Under the pieces are notes generated by a model. That model worked only from the letters and a program-made list of their open reading frames with translations, was not told the origin of the DNA and searched no databases. A stretch of 64,000 bases of DNA from contig DASYAG010000056.1 of the NCBI GenBank assembly GCA_036501485.1, positions 61,472 to 125,471 of the forward strand, read 5' to 3'. Source of the stretch: PALSA-607 sp036501485 (GTDB taxonomy: Bacteria; Actinomycetota; Actinomycetes; Acidothermales; Acidothermaceae). This document shows, piece by piece, positions 53,268-62,201 of the stretch (positions within the stretch are counted from its first letter, which is position 1; each line of letters opens with the position of its first letter). Made by a program: the position numbers and the translations under genes.

Positions 53268-54202
53268 TCGTGCCGAAACAGCACGTCGGTGTCCCAGCGA
53301 CTGAAGCCGAGTGACTCGTAGAGCTTGATCGCTGGCACGTTTGATTCGTCGACGTACAACATGACCTGCTGCAAACCGAGCGACCGCAGATGCTGCAGCC
53401 CGACCAGCGTCAGTTGCCGACCGAGCCCCATGCCCTGCGCGGACGGATCCACGCCCACCACGTAGACCTCGCCGATCGGCTCGTGCCCGTGTTCGTCAAC
53501 ACGATGGCCGTGCACCTTGGTCCAGTGAAATCCGATCAGCCGCGTCTCGCCGTCGATTTCCATCTCCGCAAGGAAGAATCCGGCCGGATCGAACCACTCT
53601 TCGGCCATCCGTTGTCGCAGATCCTCCAGCGTCCAGTGCCCTTGTTCGGGATGCGAAGCGAACGCACGGTTGTTAACGGCGAGCCACGCCTCGTCGTCCG
53701 CCCCTGGTTGAAATGTTCGAACCTTCACGCCATCAGGCAGGACGACGGGGGGCAGCGTTGCGAGCAACGATCGGCGAAGTTGATACAGCACGCGAATGCG
53801 TTGGAAGCCTAGGTGTTCAGCCATCAACGCGGACTCTGCGAGTCCACCGTGCGCCCACAACCGCAACGGTCCGTGCGCGTGCTCGAGTGCAGCCGCGATG
53901 ATGGTGGCGCCGAAGCCCTGACGGCGAGTTGCTGGTGCTACGACCATCTCCGCGCTCGGTCCGTCGACCGGATCGGTGGTGTCGAGATGCGCGTAGGCAA
54001 CGAGGTGCGAGCCGTGCCACAACAACAGATTGCGGGCCGGCTCGTCGCCGCCGTAGCGCAGGTGCAGCAGCACGTGTTCGGAAAGTGGCCCGACTCCGTC
54101 GGCTTCGGTCGCCTCGTCGACAACCTCGGTGACAGCCTCGATCTGCTCTGGCGTCAACCGGCCAAGGACCTCAACGCGGACCGGGTCAATGTCAGGAGCC
54201 AC
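53264..54202 (-). CDS. mshD: Mycothiol synthase
   Basis: 312 residues from a GTG, the usual length. Two GNAT acetyltransferase domains: the first with EMVVAPATRRQGFGATIIAAA, the second with VYVVGVDPSAQGMGLGRQLTL, each holding the acetyl-CoA loop. The enzyme acetylates Cys-GlcN-Ins, the last step of mycothiol synthesis. It lies downstream of glnR on the same strand (45-bp gap), an arrangement also found in other actinomycetes. Confidence 0.95.
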   Translation of the reverse strand: MAPDIDPVRVEVLGRLTPEQIEAVTEVVDEATEADGVGPLSEHVLLHLRYGGDEPARNLLLWHGSHLVAYAHLDTTDPVDGPSAEMVVAPATRRQGFGATIIAAALEHAHGPLRLWAHGGLAESALMAEHLGFQRIRVLYQLRRSLLATLPPVVLPDGVKVRTFQPGADDEAWLAVNNRAFASHPEQGHWTLEDLRQRMAEEWFDPAGFFLAEMEIDGETRLIGFHWTKVHGHRVDEHGHEPIGEVYVVGVDPSAQGMGLGRQLTLVGLQHLRSLGLQQVMLYVDESNVPAIKLYESLGFSRWDTDVLFRHD

Positions 54203-54247
54203 GCGTTGACCCTAGGCGACCGACCGCCTTGGGCCTAGCCGCGTGAA

Positions 54248-55033
54248 CTAGTCGTTGATGCGGATCTGCCGAAGGTCGCGCAAGACCATCTCGGCAGCGT
54301 CATGGTCGTCGGCCTGGTCCTTCGCGGCTTCGCTGTGACCAGCCGACCGCTCGACCTGTGGCAGCACGAACTTGTAGCCGACGTTGCGGACGGTGCCGAT
54401 CAGCACCTCGTGCTCGGTGCCGAGCTTGGCGCGCAAGCGTCGGACGTGGACGTCGACGGTCCTGGTGCCACCGAAGTAGTCGTATCCCCAGACCTCTTGG
54501 AGCAGTTGGGCCCGGGTGAAGACGCGGCCTGGATGCTGAGCGAGATACTTCAGCAGCTCGAATTCCTTGAATGTCAGATCGAGCGATCGACCCTTGAGGC
54601 GAGCCGAGTAAGTAGCTTCGTCGATGGTCAGCTCGCCGGAGCGGATGACCTCGTCCTCGGCGTCGATGTTGCGGGCGGCCAACTCGAGCCGGCCGGCGGC
54701 CAGCCGCAGTCGCGCCTCGAGCTCGGCGGGGCCGGTCGTGTCGAGCAGGACGTCGTCGATGCCCCACTCCGCTGTCACCACGGAAAGTCCGCCCTCGGTC
54801 ATGACGAGGAACAGTGGGCAGGACACCCCTGTGGTCCGCAGCAGTTGGCACAGCGAGCGCGCGTGGGCCAGATCGCGCCGGCCGTCGACGAGGATCGCGT
54901 CGGCCGGGGGGGCGTCGAGCAAGGCTGACACCTCGGCGGGGGCCACCCGGACTTTGTGCAAGAGCAGGCCCAGTGCGGGCACGACCTCGGATGACGGCTG
55001 CAAGGCGTTGGTCAGCAACAACAGGGTGCTCAC
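54248..55033 (-). CDS. glnR: Nitrogen-regulation response regulator GlnR
   Basis: 261 residues from a GTG. The receiver starts MSTLLLLTNALQPSSEVVPA, and ILVDGRRDLAHARSLCQLLR is near-identical to Streptomyces GlnR as I know it. The winged helix has LDLTFKEFELLKYLAQHPGR and TRTVDVHVRRLRAKLG. GlnR is an orphan regulator of glutamine synthetase, ammonium transport and other nitrogen genes; it does not rely on conventional Asp phosphorylation. The C-terminal tail (HSEAAKDQADDHDAAEMVLR) is variable in the family. Confidence 0.95.
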   Translation of the reverse strand: MSTLLLLTNALQPSSEVVPALGLLLHKVRVAPAEVSALLDAPPADAILVDGRRDLAHARSLCQLLRTTGVSCPLFLVMTEGGLSVVTAEWGIDDVLLDTTGPAELEARLRLAAGRLELAARNIDAEDEVIRSGELTIDEATYSARLKGRSLDLTFKEFELLKYLAQHPGRVFTRAQLLQEVWGYDYFGGTRTVDVHVRRLRAKLGTEHEVLIGTVRNVGYKFVLPQVERSAGHSEAAKDQADDHDAAEMVLRDLRQIRIND

Positions 55034-55154
55034 GTCGGCCTCCCCTCACGTAAACTTCACCAGTTTGGGTGCCACACCCCTCGACGCTGAGGGCGTTCGC
55101 AGGCGCAGGATTTGTTCCGCGGCACAACGAACTGAGGCAAGGATACGAGGGTGA

Positions 55155-55488
55155 GTGTTTCCAACGGGTTTCGGCGACGTGAACGCAGGTAACCGCGGCA
55201 TTTCCGGGGCCCCAAAAGGGCTCATTCGTTACTGGGCGGCTGCGCGCGAGGCGGCTGGGTGTTCGGAGGAGCGGTATGTCGCCGACACTCTCTCTCAGGC
55301 GCTGACGGCGGCGATCGCTGCGCACGGCCTAGGGGTTGGCGAGGGTGCTCGCGAGGTGCTCGTTCGTCGTCGACGGGACGCCGGTGAGCCGGCGTGATCC
55401 GGCAACTGTGCAGCTCGTCGACGGTGGCACCATCGAGGTTCTGCCACCGTTCGCAGGAGGAGCGGCCCGCGGTGGGATGCGACCATGA
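55155..55488 (+). pseudogene. MoaD/ThiS-like gene interrupted by a +1 frameshift
   Basis: The first frame reads GLIRYWAAAREAAGC to TAAIAAHGLG (about 55217-55335). The family continuation LARVLARCSFVVDGTPVSRR and DGGTIEVLPPFAGG lies in the next frame, 55336-55488, ending at TGA 55486-55488. Removing one G from the GGGG at about 55333-55336 joins the two. The C-terminal FAGG fits the sulfur-carrier diglycine, though eight residues follow it. The start may be GTG 55155 or 55179. Either a real inactivation, a sequencing error or, less likely, programmed frameshifting. The position next to glnR suggests an old actinomycete arrangement. Confidence 0.78.
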
Positions 55489-55489
55489 G

Positions 55490-56308
55490 GTGGTGACCTC
55501 TGTGCCGGTGCCGCCTGCGCCGTCGGTGCCGCCGGCTTCGGCGATGCCGTCCGGGTCAGCTGGCCGGGCCGTGCTGGTCGCCACGCTTGCGGGGATCTCG
55601 ACGTCGCTGTTCGCGGTGGTTGTCCTGGGGGCCTCGTCGAGTGGCCGGGTCTTGCTGGCGGCGGCACTGCTCGTCGTCCAACTTGCGCTTGTCATCGGTT
55701 GGTTTCGCAGCGCCCACCTGACCACGGTCGGCCAAGCCAGTGGAGCGGTCGCGTCGATTGCTGCGGCCGTGGCTGCTGATCTCGTGCTCCTTCGCACGCA
55801 TGACCGGGCGAACGTGCGCGGGCTGGCGGGGGTGCTCGCCGGGCTTGTCATCCTCGCGTTCATCATTCAGCTCGCCAGGCGTGATGGCCGGGATCGCCTG
55901 ACCAACGCTCTTTCGGCCTCCGTGGCGTCGGGGGCGCTGGCGATTGCGGTGTCGGTGTTGATCGCCGTGCGCGGTGGGCCGCATGGCACGACTTTGGTTG
56001 CGGTTGCGCTGACCGCCATCGCTGTTGGCGCCTTGCCGGTGCAACCGCAGGTGCCGCTATGGGCTTCGATTCCGGCGGGGTTGGCCCTTGGCGCCGGTGC
56101 CGGACTGCTGGTCAGCCACGCAACGGGCGCCTTCGGTCTCGGAACCGGCGCAGTGGTCGCGCTGGTGTCAGTTGCTTTGGCGGTTGGTGCTCGAGCCGCG
56201 CTGGCGAAGGTTCCGGCGGGCGTCGTGGCGTGGCCAGTCGCCGCGACCTTGCCGCTGGTCGTCGTCCCCCCTGCTGTGCTTGTCGTCGCGCGCATCATGG
56301 TCGGTTAA
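55490..56308 (+). CDS. Multi-pass membrane protein
   Basis: 272 residues from a GTG at 55490 (or 55493); no strong ribosome site, and it follows the broken MoaD gene by one base, so it is probably coupled to it. About eight hydrophobic segments rich in Ala/Val/Leu and a Pro-rich N-terminus. No family motif recognised. It is probably co-transcribed with the DUF2993 gene 33 bp downstream. Confidence 0.78.
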   Translation: MVTSVPVPPAPSVPPASAMPSGSAGRAVLVATLAGISTSLFAVVVLGASSSGRVLLAAALLVVQLALVIGWFRSAHLTTVGQASGAVASIAAAVAADLVLLRTHDRANVRGLAGVLAGLVILAFIIQLARRDGRDRLTNALSASVASGALAIAVSVLIAVRGGPHGTTLVAVALTAIAVGALPVQPQVPLWASIPAGLALGAGAGLLVSHATGAFGLGTGAVVALVSVALAVGARAALAKVPAGVVAWPVAATLPLVVVPPAVLVVARIMVG

Positions 56309-56341
56309 TCGCGTGCCGTTGCTGTGGTGCGGCGTCCCCGC

Positions 56342-57058
56342 ATGAAGCGGACCATCTGGGTTCTGATTGTGCTGGCAATCCTCGGCGGCCTGGGCTTCGC
56401 GGGCGACCGTTACGCCGCTCATGTCGCGGCCGGACAGATCGCCACCGCCGTCCAGACCGATGCAAAACTCGCGCAAAAGCCGCACGTTGTCGTCCAGGGA
56501 TTTCCGTTCCTCACGCAGGTCGCGAACGGGAAGTACAAGCACATCGACGTGACCGCGAACGACATTTTCCAGCGCGGCGAGCCGGTTGGATCGGTGCTCA
56601 AGCTCGACTTCGCTGGCGTGCGAATTCCGCTTTCGAAGGCGCTGCACGGGAACGTGGGCACGGTGCCGGTTCACGAAGTGACGGGCACGGCGGCGATCCC
56701 GTTTTCAGATCTGCTGGCGGTCGCGAACATCAATGGTTTGACGATCATCTCGGCGACGCCCGGTGGGAACCAGATCAAGGTGAGCGAGGTCGTGGCGACC
56801 GGGCCGACCAGCGTGACTGCGTTGGTGACGGCTGGCGTGACGGTCCGCGGCGGTTCCCTCGTGCTCAGCGCGCTCGACGTGTCGCAGGCGAACGGAAAGC
56901 CAGTGCCCGCCGCGGTCCGGCAGCAGGTGCTGGCTCAGGCAGTCTTTTCGGTGAAGCTGCCGGGTCTCCCAACTGGGGTCCAGATGACCGCGGTGAGCGT
57001 GACGAGCACCGGCCTGCTGGTGACGTTGCACGCCAACTCGCTGGTACTCACCCACTAA
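56342..57058 (+). CDS. DUF2993 / LmeA-like phospholipid-binding protein
   Basis: 238 residues from the ATG at 56342. One N-terminal membrane helix (TIWVLIVLAILGGLGFAG) followed by a periplasmic domain with VVVQGFPFLTQVANGKYKHIDVTA, the DUF2993 signature, and ending TSTGLLVTLHANSLVLT. In mycobacteria LmeA binds phospholipid and affects lipomannan chain length. A lipid-transfer or lipoglycan role is inferred. Confidence 0.9.
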   Translation: MKRTIWVLIVLAILGGLGFAGDRYAAHVAAGQIATAVQTDAKLAQKPHVVVQGFPFLTQVANGKYKHIDVTANDIFQRGEPVGSVLKLDFAGVRIPLSKALHGNVGTVPVHEVTGTAAIPFSDLLAVANINGLTIISATPGGNQIKVSEVVATGPTSVTALVTAGVTVRGGSLVLSALDVSQANGKPVPAAVRQQVLAQAVFSVKLPGLPTGVQMTAVSVTSTGLLVTLHANSLVLTH

Positions 57059-57111
57059 CCCGCTCGCCCAGTGACGGGCGCGCAGCTCGCGCTCGGGATG
57101 TCTTCCCCAGC

Positions 57112-57230
57112 CGCTTTGCTCTGTTGCCCCACAGCGACAGCTCAGCTCTGTTGCCCCACAGGAACAGCTCAGCTCTGTTGCCCCACAGCAACAGCTCAGC
57201 TCTGTTGCCCCACAGCAACAGAGCAAAGCG
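57112..57230 (-). repeat. Array of four 27-bp palindromic repeats (copy 2, reverse of copy 1)
   Basis: Units start at 57118, 57145, 57172 and 57199. The core CTGTTGCCCCACAGCAACAG is the reverse complement of the copy-1 core with one change. A perfect 16-bp inverted repeat closes the array: CGCTTTGCTCTGTTGC at 57112-57127 and GCAACAGAGCAAAGCG at 57215-57230. It lies in the 358-base spacer (57059-57416) between the DUF2993 gene and pntAA; no gene is seen in that spacer. Confidence 0.9.
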
Positions 57231-57416
57231 CGCCAAAGAGGGGCCCGGCCAGGCGGCGGGAAGACTCCTCACGACCTGACCTGACCTAGGGACTGGCGCA
57301 CAGCTGCGGGTCTAGAGACCGGTAACTGTCTGACAGTCGGGCGGACCGGGGCGCCGAACAGCCAGCCGCGCCTCGTATTGGACCGGTCTCACAAGTGGGT
57401 GGGGTAAGTTTCGGGC

Positions 57417-58508
57417 GTGAAAGTGGTGGTGCCGCGCGAGACGGCAGAGTATGAGCGCCGCGTCGCGTGTGTTCCCGACACCGTCACCAGGATGCTGGCT
57501 GGCGGTCTGAGCGTGGCCGTCGAGCGCGGCGCTGGGCTCGCGGCCGGCTACAGCGACGAGGGCTACGCCTCCGCAGGCGCCGAGATCGTCGATCGTGACG
57601 CGCTGAAGCGGGCCGACGTGGTTCTGGCGGTGCAACCGCTCCCGCTCGCCGACGCCAAGCTCCTCCACGAAGGCGCGCTGGTGCTGAGTTTCCTGCAACC
57701 CGCCGCCGAACCCGAACTCATGCAGACGTTCGCGACGCGCAAGATCAACGCGATGTCGTTGGAGCGCCTGCCGCGGATCTCCCGCGCGCAAAGCATGGAC
57801 GCGCTGTCGTCGCAGTCCCTCGTCATCGGGTATCGCGCGGCATTGATTGCGGCTGAACGGTTGCCGCGCTTCTTCCCGCTGCTGATGACGGCCGCCGGAA
57901 CCGTGCCGCCGGCGAAGGTACTTGTGCTCGGCGCGGGGGTGGCTGGCTTGCAGGCGATCGCGACCGCGCGACGCCTCGGTGCGGTGGTTTCCGCATACGA
58001 CGTGCGGACGGCGGCGGCTGAGGAAGTGAAGAGCCTCGGCGCAACGTTCGTGGCCCTCGATCTCGAGGCACTCGAAGGCGCCGGCGGTTACGCGCGAGAG
58101 ATGACCGAGGATCGGGCCACCCGCCAACGCGAACTCCTGACTCCGTTTCTTGCGGCGTCCGACGCGGTGATTACTACCGCTGCGGTTCCGGGCCGGCAGG
58201 CGCCGACGCTCGTCGACACCGCGATGGTCGAGGCGATGCGGCCGGGCACGGTCATCATCGACATCGCCGCGGAGTCCGGCGGCAACGTCGAACTGTCGCG
58301 CCCCGGTGAGGAAGTCATGCACAACGGGGTGCTCGTGTGGGGCGGTCGCAACATGGCCAGCGGCATGGCGTTCGACGCGAGCCGGCTCTACGCGCGCAAC
58401 CTCTCGAACCTGCTCTTGCTGATGACCAAGGACGGCACGGTCACACCTGACCTCGATGATGAGATCGTCGCCGGCGCCATGGTCGTTCACGACGGGGCCG
58501 CGCGCTGA
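57417..58508 (+). CDS. pntAA: NAD(P) transhydrogenase subunit alpha part 1
   Basis: 363 residues from a GTG. NAD(H)-binding domain I: start KVVVPRETAEYERRVACVPD, the RISRAQSMDALSSQS loop that closes over the nucleotide, and VLGAGVAGLQAIATARRLGA (dinucleotide fold). With PntAB and PntB it forms the proton-driven enzyme that makes NADPH from NADH. First of a three-gene operon. Confidence 0.96.
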   Translation: MKVVVPRETAEYERRVACVPDTVTRMLAGGLSVAVERGAGLAAGYSDEGYASAGAEIVDRDALKRADVVLAVQPLPLADAKLLHEGALVLSFLQPAAEPELMQTFATRKINAMSLERLPRISRAQSMDALSSQSLVIGYRAALIAAERLPRFFPLLMTAAGTVPPAKVLVLGAGVAGLQAIATARRLGAVVSAYDVRTAAAEEVKSLGATFVALDLEALEGAGGYAREMTEDRATRQRELLTPFLAASDAVITTAAVPGRQAPTLVDTAMVEAMRPGTVIIDIAAESGGNVELSRPGEEVMHNGVLVWGGRNMASGMAFDASRLYARNLSNLLLLMTKDGTVTPDLDDEIVAGAMVVHDGAAR

Positions 58509-58524
58509 TGAAAAAGGTGCGTGG

Positions 58525-58869
58525 GTGAACAACGTCGGGCTGCTAACTATTTTCATGCTGTCGATTTTCGTTGGCTTCGAAGTCATCTCGAAGGTCTCGG
58601 CCGTCTTGCACACCCCCCTCATGTCGGGTGCGAACGCGATCCACGGAATCATCCTGGTCGGCGCGATTCTCATTACCGGGACGTCCTCGGGCGGCGTCCA
58701 GTTGACACTCGGCCTCGTCGCGGTGGTGCTCGCCACCGCGAACATGGTCGGCGGATTCGTCGTGACCGACCGCATGCTGGAAATGTTCAAGGGCCGCGGC
58801 AAGGCCGCGAAAGCCACCAGCAAAGCTGACGCCGCGAGCAAAGCGGACGCAGATCGGCGGCCTTCGTGA
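58525..58869 (+). CDS. pntAB: NAD(P) transhydrogenase subunit alpha part 2
   Basis: 114 residues from a GTG. Three to four membrane helices: LLTIFMLSIFVGFEVISKV, HTPLMSGANAIHGIILVGAIL and LTLGLVAVVLATANMVGGF; HTPLMSGANAIHGI is the family signature. The tail has Lys/Ala repeats (KATSKADAASKADA), unusual for the family. Stop overlaps the pntB start. Confidence 0.95.
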   Translation: MNNVGLLTIFMLSIFVGFEVISKVSAVLHTPLMSGANAIHGIILVGAILITGTSSGGVQLTLGLVAVVLATANMVGGFVVTDRMLEMFKGRGKAAKATSKADAASKADADRRPS

Positions 58870-60260
58870 GCACCGCCACCCAGGTCGCCTACCTCTTCAC
58901 CGCGCTGTGTTTCATCTTGGCCTTGAAGGGGCTTTCGTCTCCCAAGCACGCGCGTAACGGCAACCTGATCGGCGCATTAGGCGCGACTGTCGCCGTCGTC
59001 GTCACGGTGTCGCAGCGACACCTCGGACACCGGGTGCCGATCATCATCGCGATCGTCGCCGGCGCGGTCATCGCGGTGCCGGCCGCGCGCGTGGTGAAGA
59101 TGACTGCGATCCCGCAGATGGTCGCGATGTTCAACGGCGTCGGTGGCGGCGCCGCGATGCTCGTCGCACTTGATGAGTTCCTGCGACTACACCGAGTCGA
59201 CTCGACCGCAGCGGCGATTGCCGTCGCGTTCACCGCGATCGTCGGCAGCGTCAGCTTCACCGGATCGCTGATCACGTTCGCCAAGCTTCAGGAACTCATG
59301 ACCGGCCGGCCGATCCTGGTGCCAGGCGCGCGGTTTGTCACGCCGTTGGTCGGGATCGGTGCGGTCGGCTGCGGGATCGCCGCAGTCGCCACCGCCAGTG
59401 GCAAGACGGGCGGCGTGACCTTCCTGGTCATCTGCACCCTGCTTGCACTCGGCCTTGGCGTGCTGTTCGTGCTGCCCGTCGGCGGCGCTGACGTGCCCGT
59501 TGTCATCTCATTACTGAACGCATTCACTGGCTTGACCGTCGCGGCGTCGGGTTACGTCCTCGACAACACGCTGCTTATCGTTGCGGGCACGCTGGTTGGT
59601 GCATCGGGAACGATGCTCACCTTGTTGATGGCCCGTGCGATGGGCCGCTCGATCACCGGCGTGCTGTTCGGCGCGTTCTCCGGTGGCTCGACGGCCGGCT
59701 CGACCGCTGAGGTCGTCTCGAGCGACCGAGCAGTGAAGTCCGCTGGAGCCGACGACATTGCGATTCTCCTTGCCTATGCGCGAAAAGTCGCGATTGTTCC
59801 GGGCTACGGCCTCGCGGTCGCACAAGCCCAACACACCATCAGAGAGCTCGTAGATCTACTAGAATCACGTGGTGTAGAGGTCTTCTACGCAATCCACCCG
59901 GTAGCTGGTCGGATGCCGGGACACATGAACGTCCTGCTCGCCGAGGCGAACGTTCCTTACGAGCAGTTGAAGGAAATGGACGACGCCAACCCCGAGTTCA
60001 GTTCCACCGACGTTGCTGTTGTCGTCGGTGCAAACGACGTGGTGAACCCGGCCGCCCGCGACTCCGCAGGCAGCCCGATCTACGGCATGCCGATTCTCAA
60101 CGTCGACGAAGCCACCAACGTTGTCTTCATGAAGCGTTCCATGCGCCCGGGCTTCGCCGGCATTGACAACGCGTTGCTCTACCACCCGAAGACCACCTTG
60201 TTCTTCGGTGACGCGAAAGACTCGCTCTCGAAGCTGGTCGCGGCCGTCAAGGCGATCTGA
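58866..60260 (+). CDS. pntB: NAD(P) transhydrogenase subunit beta
   Basis: 464 residues from a GTG overlapping pntAB. About nine membrane helices, then the NADP(H)-binding domain III: IVPGYGLAVAQAQHTIRELVD, VFYAIHPVAGRMPGHMNVLL, VVVGANDVVNPAAR and VVFMKRSMRPGFAG. Complete and without visible lesions. Confidence 0.97.
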   Translation: MSTATQVAYLFTALCFILALKGLSSPKHARNGNLIGALGATVAVVVTVSQRHLGHRVPIIIAIVAGAVIAVPAARVVKMTAIPQMVAMFNGVGGGAAMLVALDEFLRLHRVDSTAAAIAVAFTAIVGSVSFTGSLITFAKLQELMTGRPILVPGARFVTPLVGIGAVGCGIAAVATASGKTGGVTFLVICTLLALGLGVLFVLPVGGADVPVVISLLNAFTGLTVAASGYVLDNTLLIVAGTLVGASGTMLTLLMARAMGRSITGVLFGAFSGGSTAGSTAEVVSSDRAVKSAGADDIAILLAYARKVAIVPGYGLAVAQAQHTIRELVDLLESRGVEVFYAIHPVAGRMPGHMNVLLAEANVPYEQLKEMDDANPEFSSTDVAVVVGANDVVNPAARDSAGSPIYGMPILNVDEATNVVFMKRSMRPGFAGIDNALLYHPKTTLFFGDAKDSLSKLVAAVKAI

Positions 60261-60265
60261 CCGCC

Positions 60266-61462
60266 ATGCCGATACCCGGCTCGGTTCGTGATCGCGTTGT
60301 GGTCGTCTCGCTCGTGCTGGTACTGCTCGGTGGGCTGATTGTTGCGGCGGTCATCGATCGGCTGCCCGACAGCAAGGTCGGCGCGTCGCAGTCGCAATCG
60401 CCAGCGAGTTCGTCGGCACTCTCATCGGAGTCCGGCACGTCGTCGTCCGGTTCGAGCGCGCCTGGTGGGGTCGTGCCGGGCTCATCGACAGCACCCGCAT
60501 CGACGTCCGCGCCATCTGTGACCGCTTCCCCGTCGTCCGCCTCGCCCTCATTAGCGAAGCAGACGACGAAGCCGAAACCGAAGCCCAAGCCGACGCCGAA
60601 ACCCACGGCGAAACCGACTGTGACCGCGAAGCCCACACCTACAGCGTCGCCGACGGCGCCCGAGCCACCCGGCAAGCCGGGCCCGACGAACACGGGTGTA
60701 CCGCCCGGCACGAAGCTCACGGTGGTGCATGGTTCCGTGACCGTGACGACACCCGGGACCGTGATCGACAGCCAGGACATCAAGGGGCAGCTCATCATTC
60801 TGGCCAGCAACGTGACCGTGGAGCGAAGTCTGATCGAGGGCGCCAAAGGACAGGATGCGAGCGTCGATATCCAGTGCACTACCTGTAGCGGAATTCTGCT
60901 GGAGGACGACGAGGTGACGGATACATACCCGGCAGTGGGAAACGACGATATGCGGGTACGGAACGCGACCCTCTTGCGGCTAAACATTCACGGCGGCGTC
61001 GACGGCATGAAACTGTTCAGCAATTCAACGGTAAGTGCGAGCTGGATTCATGGGTTGACGTATTTCGCCCACGACCCAGGGCAATCCAACGGACACACGC
61101 ACAATGACACGATTCAAATTCTCGGAGGGTCAAACTTCCACGTCACCGGCAACTGGCTGCAATCCGCGACGATGGACAACTCAGCGATTCAGGTCACCCA
61201 GTCGATCGGCAAGATCAGCAGCCTTTTCATCAGCGGCAACTGGGCGGACGGCGGCGGCTGCTCATTCAATTTCTCTGGCCACAACGGCGCTGGAAAGGAG
61301 TTGCCGCTCAATGGCATCACGGTCGTCGCCAACCGGTTCGGTCATACCTCGTCCGTCTACAACGGCAACTGCGCCATCGTCGACACCCCCGCCACGCACC
61401 TAGTCAGTTCGATTGGCAACGTGTGGGACACGAGCGGGAAGCCGGTCAAGATCTACCAGTAG
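60266..61462 (+). CDS. Membrane-anchored right-handed beta-helix protein
   Basis: 398 residues, ATG 5 bp after the pntB stop. One N-terminal membrane helix (VVVVSLVLVLLGGLIVAAVI), a 100-residue Ser/Pro/Thr then Lys-Pro linker (KPKPKPKPTPKPTAK), and a domain of about 240 residues with stacked strands typical of parallel beta-helix (pectate-lyase-like) folds: DSQDIKGQLIILASNVTVERSLIEG, NATLLRLNIHGGVDGMKL, HNDTIQILGGSNFHVTGNWL. No catalytic set identified. Surface carbohydrate binding or cleavage is inferred; the link with the transhydrogenase may be accidental. Confidence 0.82.
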   Translation: MPIPGSVRDRVVVVSLVLVLLGGLIVAAVIDRLPDSKVGASQSQSPASSSALSSESGTSSSGSSAPGGVVPGSSTAPASTSAPSVTASPSSASPSLAKQTTKPKPKPKPTPKPTAKPTVTAKPTPTASPTAPEPPGKPGPTNTGVPPGTKLTVVHGSVTVTTPGTVIDSQDIKGQLIILASNVTVERSLIEGAKGQDASVDIQCTTCSGILLEDDEVTDTYPAVGNDDMRVRNATLLRLNIHGGVDGMKLFSNSTVSASWIHGLTYFAHDPGQSNGHTHNDTIQILGGSNFHVTGNWLQSATMDNSAIQVTQSIGKISSLFISGNWADGGGCSFNFSGHNGAGKELPLNGITVVANRFGHTSSVYNGNCAIVDTPATHLVSSIGNVWDTSGKPVKIYQ

Positions 61463-61479
61463 CACGTAGCAGGTAGCGG

Positions 61480-62127
61480 TCAGCCTGCGCCGACCGTGCC
61501 GTACAGCCGGTCACCCGCATCGCCGAGGCCCGGCACGATGTAGCCGCGCTCGTTGAGTCGCTCATCGATCGCCGCGGTGACGACCGAGACCGGCACCGTC
61601 GACGTCCCGAATTGTTTTTCGAGGTAGGCGAGTCCTTCGGGTGCCGCGAGCAGGCAAATCGCCGTCACTTGGTCGGCGCCGCGGTCGAGCAACAACTGGA
61701 TCACCGCGCCCAGCGTGCCGCCGGTCGCGAGCATCGGGTCGAGCGCGAACACCTGGCGCCCGACGAGTGAGTCGGGCAGCCGAGACGCGTAAGTAGTCGC
61801 GACGAGGGTGTCTTCATCGCGCACGAGGCCCAGAAATCCGACCTCGGCGGTTGGGAGCAGCCGGCACATCCCGTCGAGCATGCCGAGGCCAGCGCGCAAT
61901 ACGGGGACGACGAGGGGCCGGGGTCGCGACAGCCGGATGCCGCGGGCGTGGGCGACCGGAGTGACGATGTCGACCTCGTTCGTCCGGACGTCGCGGGTCG
62001 CTTCGTAGGCGAGCAAGGTCACGAGCTCGTCGACCAGCCGGCGAAACGTGGGGGAGTCGGTGCGCTGGTCGCGCAGCGCGGTGAGTTTGTGGGCGATCAG
62101 GGGATGGTCCGCCACCAGAATTCGCAT
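61480..62127 (-). CDS. upp: Uracil phosphoribosyltransferase
   Basis: 215 residues from the ATG at 62127. Motifs: VVPVLRAGLGMLDGM, the PRPP loop VFALDPMLATGGTLGAVIQ, and the uracil-binding YIVPGLGDAGDRLYGT near the end. It converts uracil and PRPP to UMP. Convergent with the beta-helix gene. Confidence 0.97.
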   Translation of the reverse strand: MRILVADHPLIAHKLTALRDQRTDSPTFRRLVDELVTLLAYEATRDVRTNEVDIVTPVAHARGIRLSRPRPLVVPVLRAGLGMLDGMCRLLPTAEVGFLGLVRDEDTLVATTYASRLPDSLVGRQVFALDPMLATGGTLGAVIQLLLDRGADQVTAICLLAAPEGLAYLEKQFGTSTVPVSVVTAAIDERLNERGYIVPGLGDAGDRLYGTVGAG

Positions 62128-62201
62128 GCGCCGAACCGTACATCCGGATTCTCGGTGCCCTCCCATTGGCTGGCCCGGGGAGCGCGTGCCACGATGCAAG
62201 C

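Noticed and set aside
57312..58949. 545-codon minus-strand frame opposite the transhydrogenase genes
   Set aside because: Antisense to pntAA and pntAB, His/Arg-rich, with no domain.
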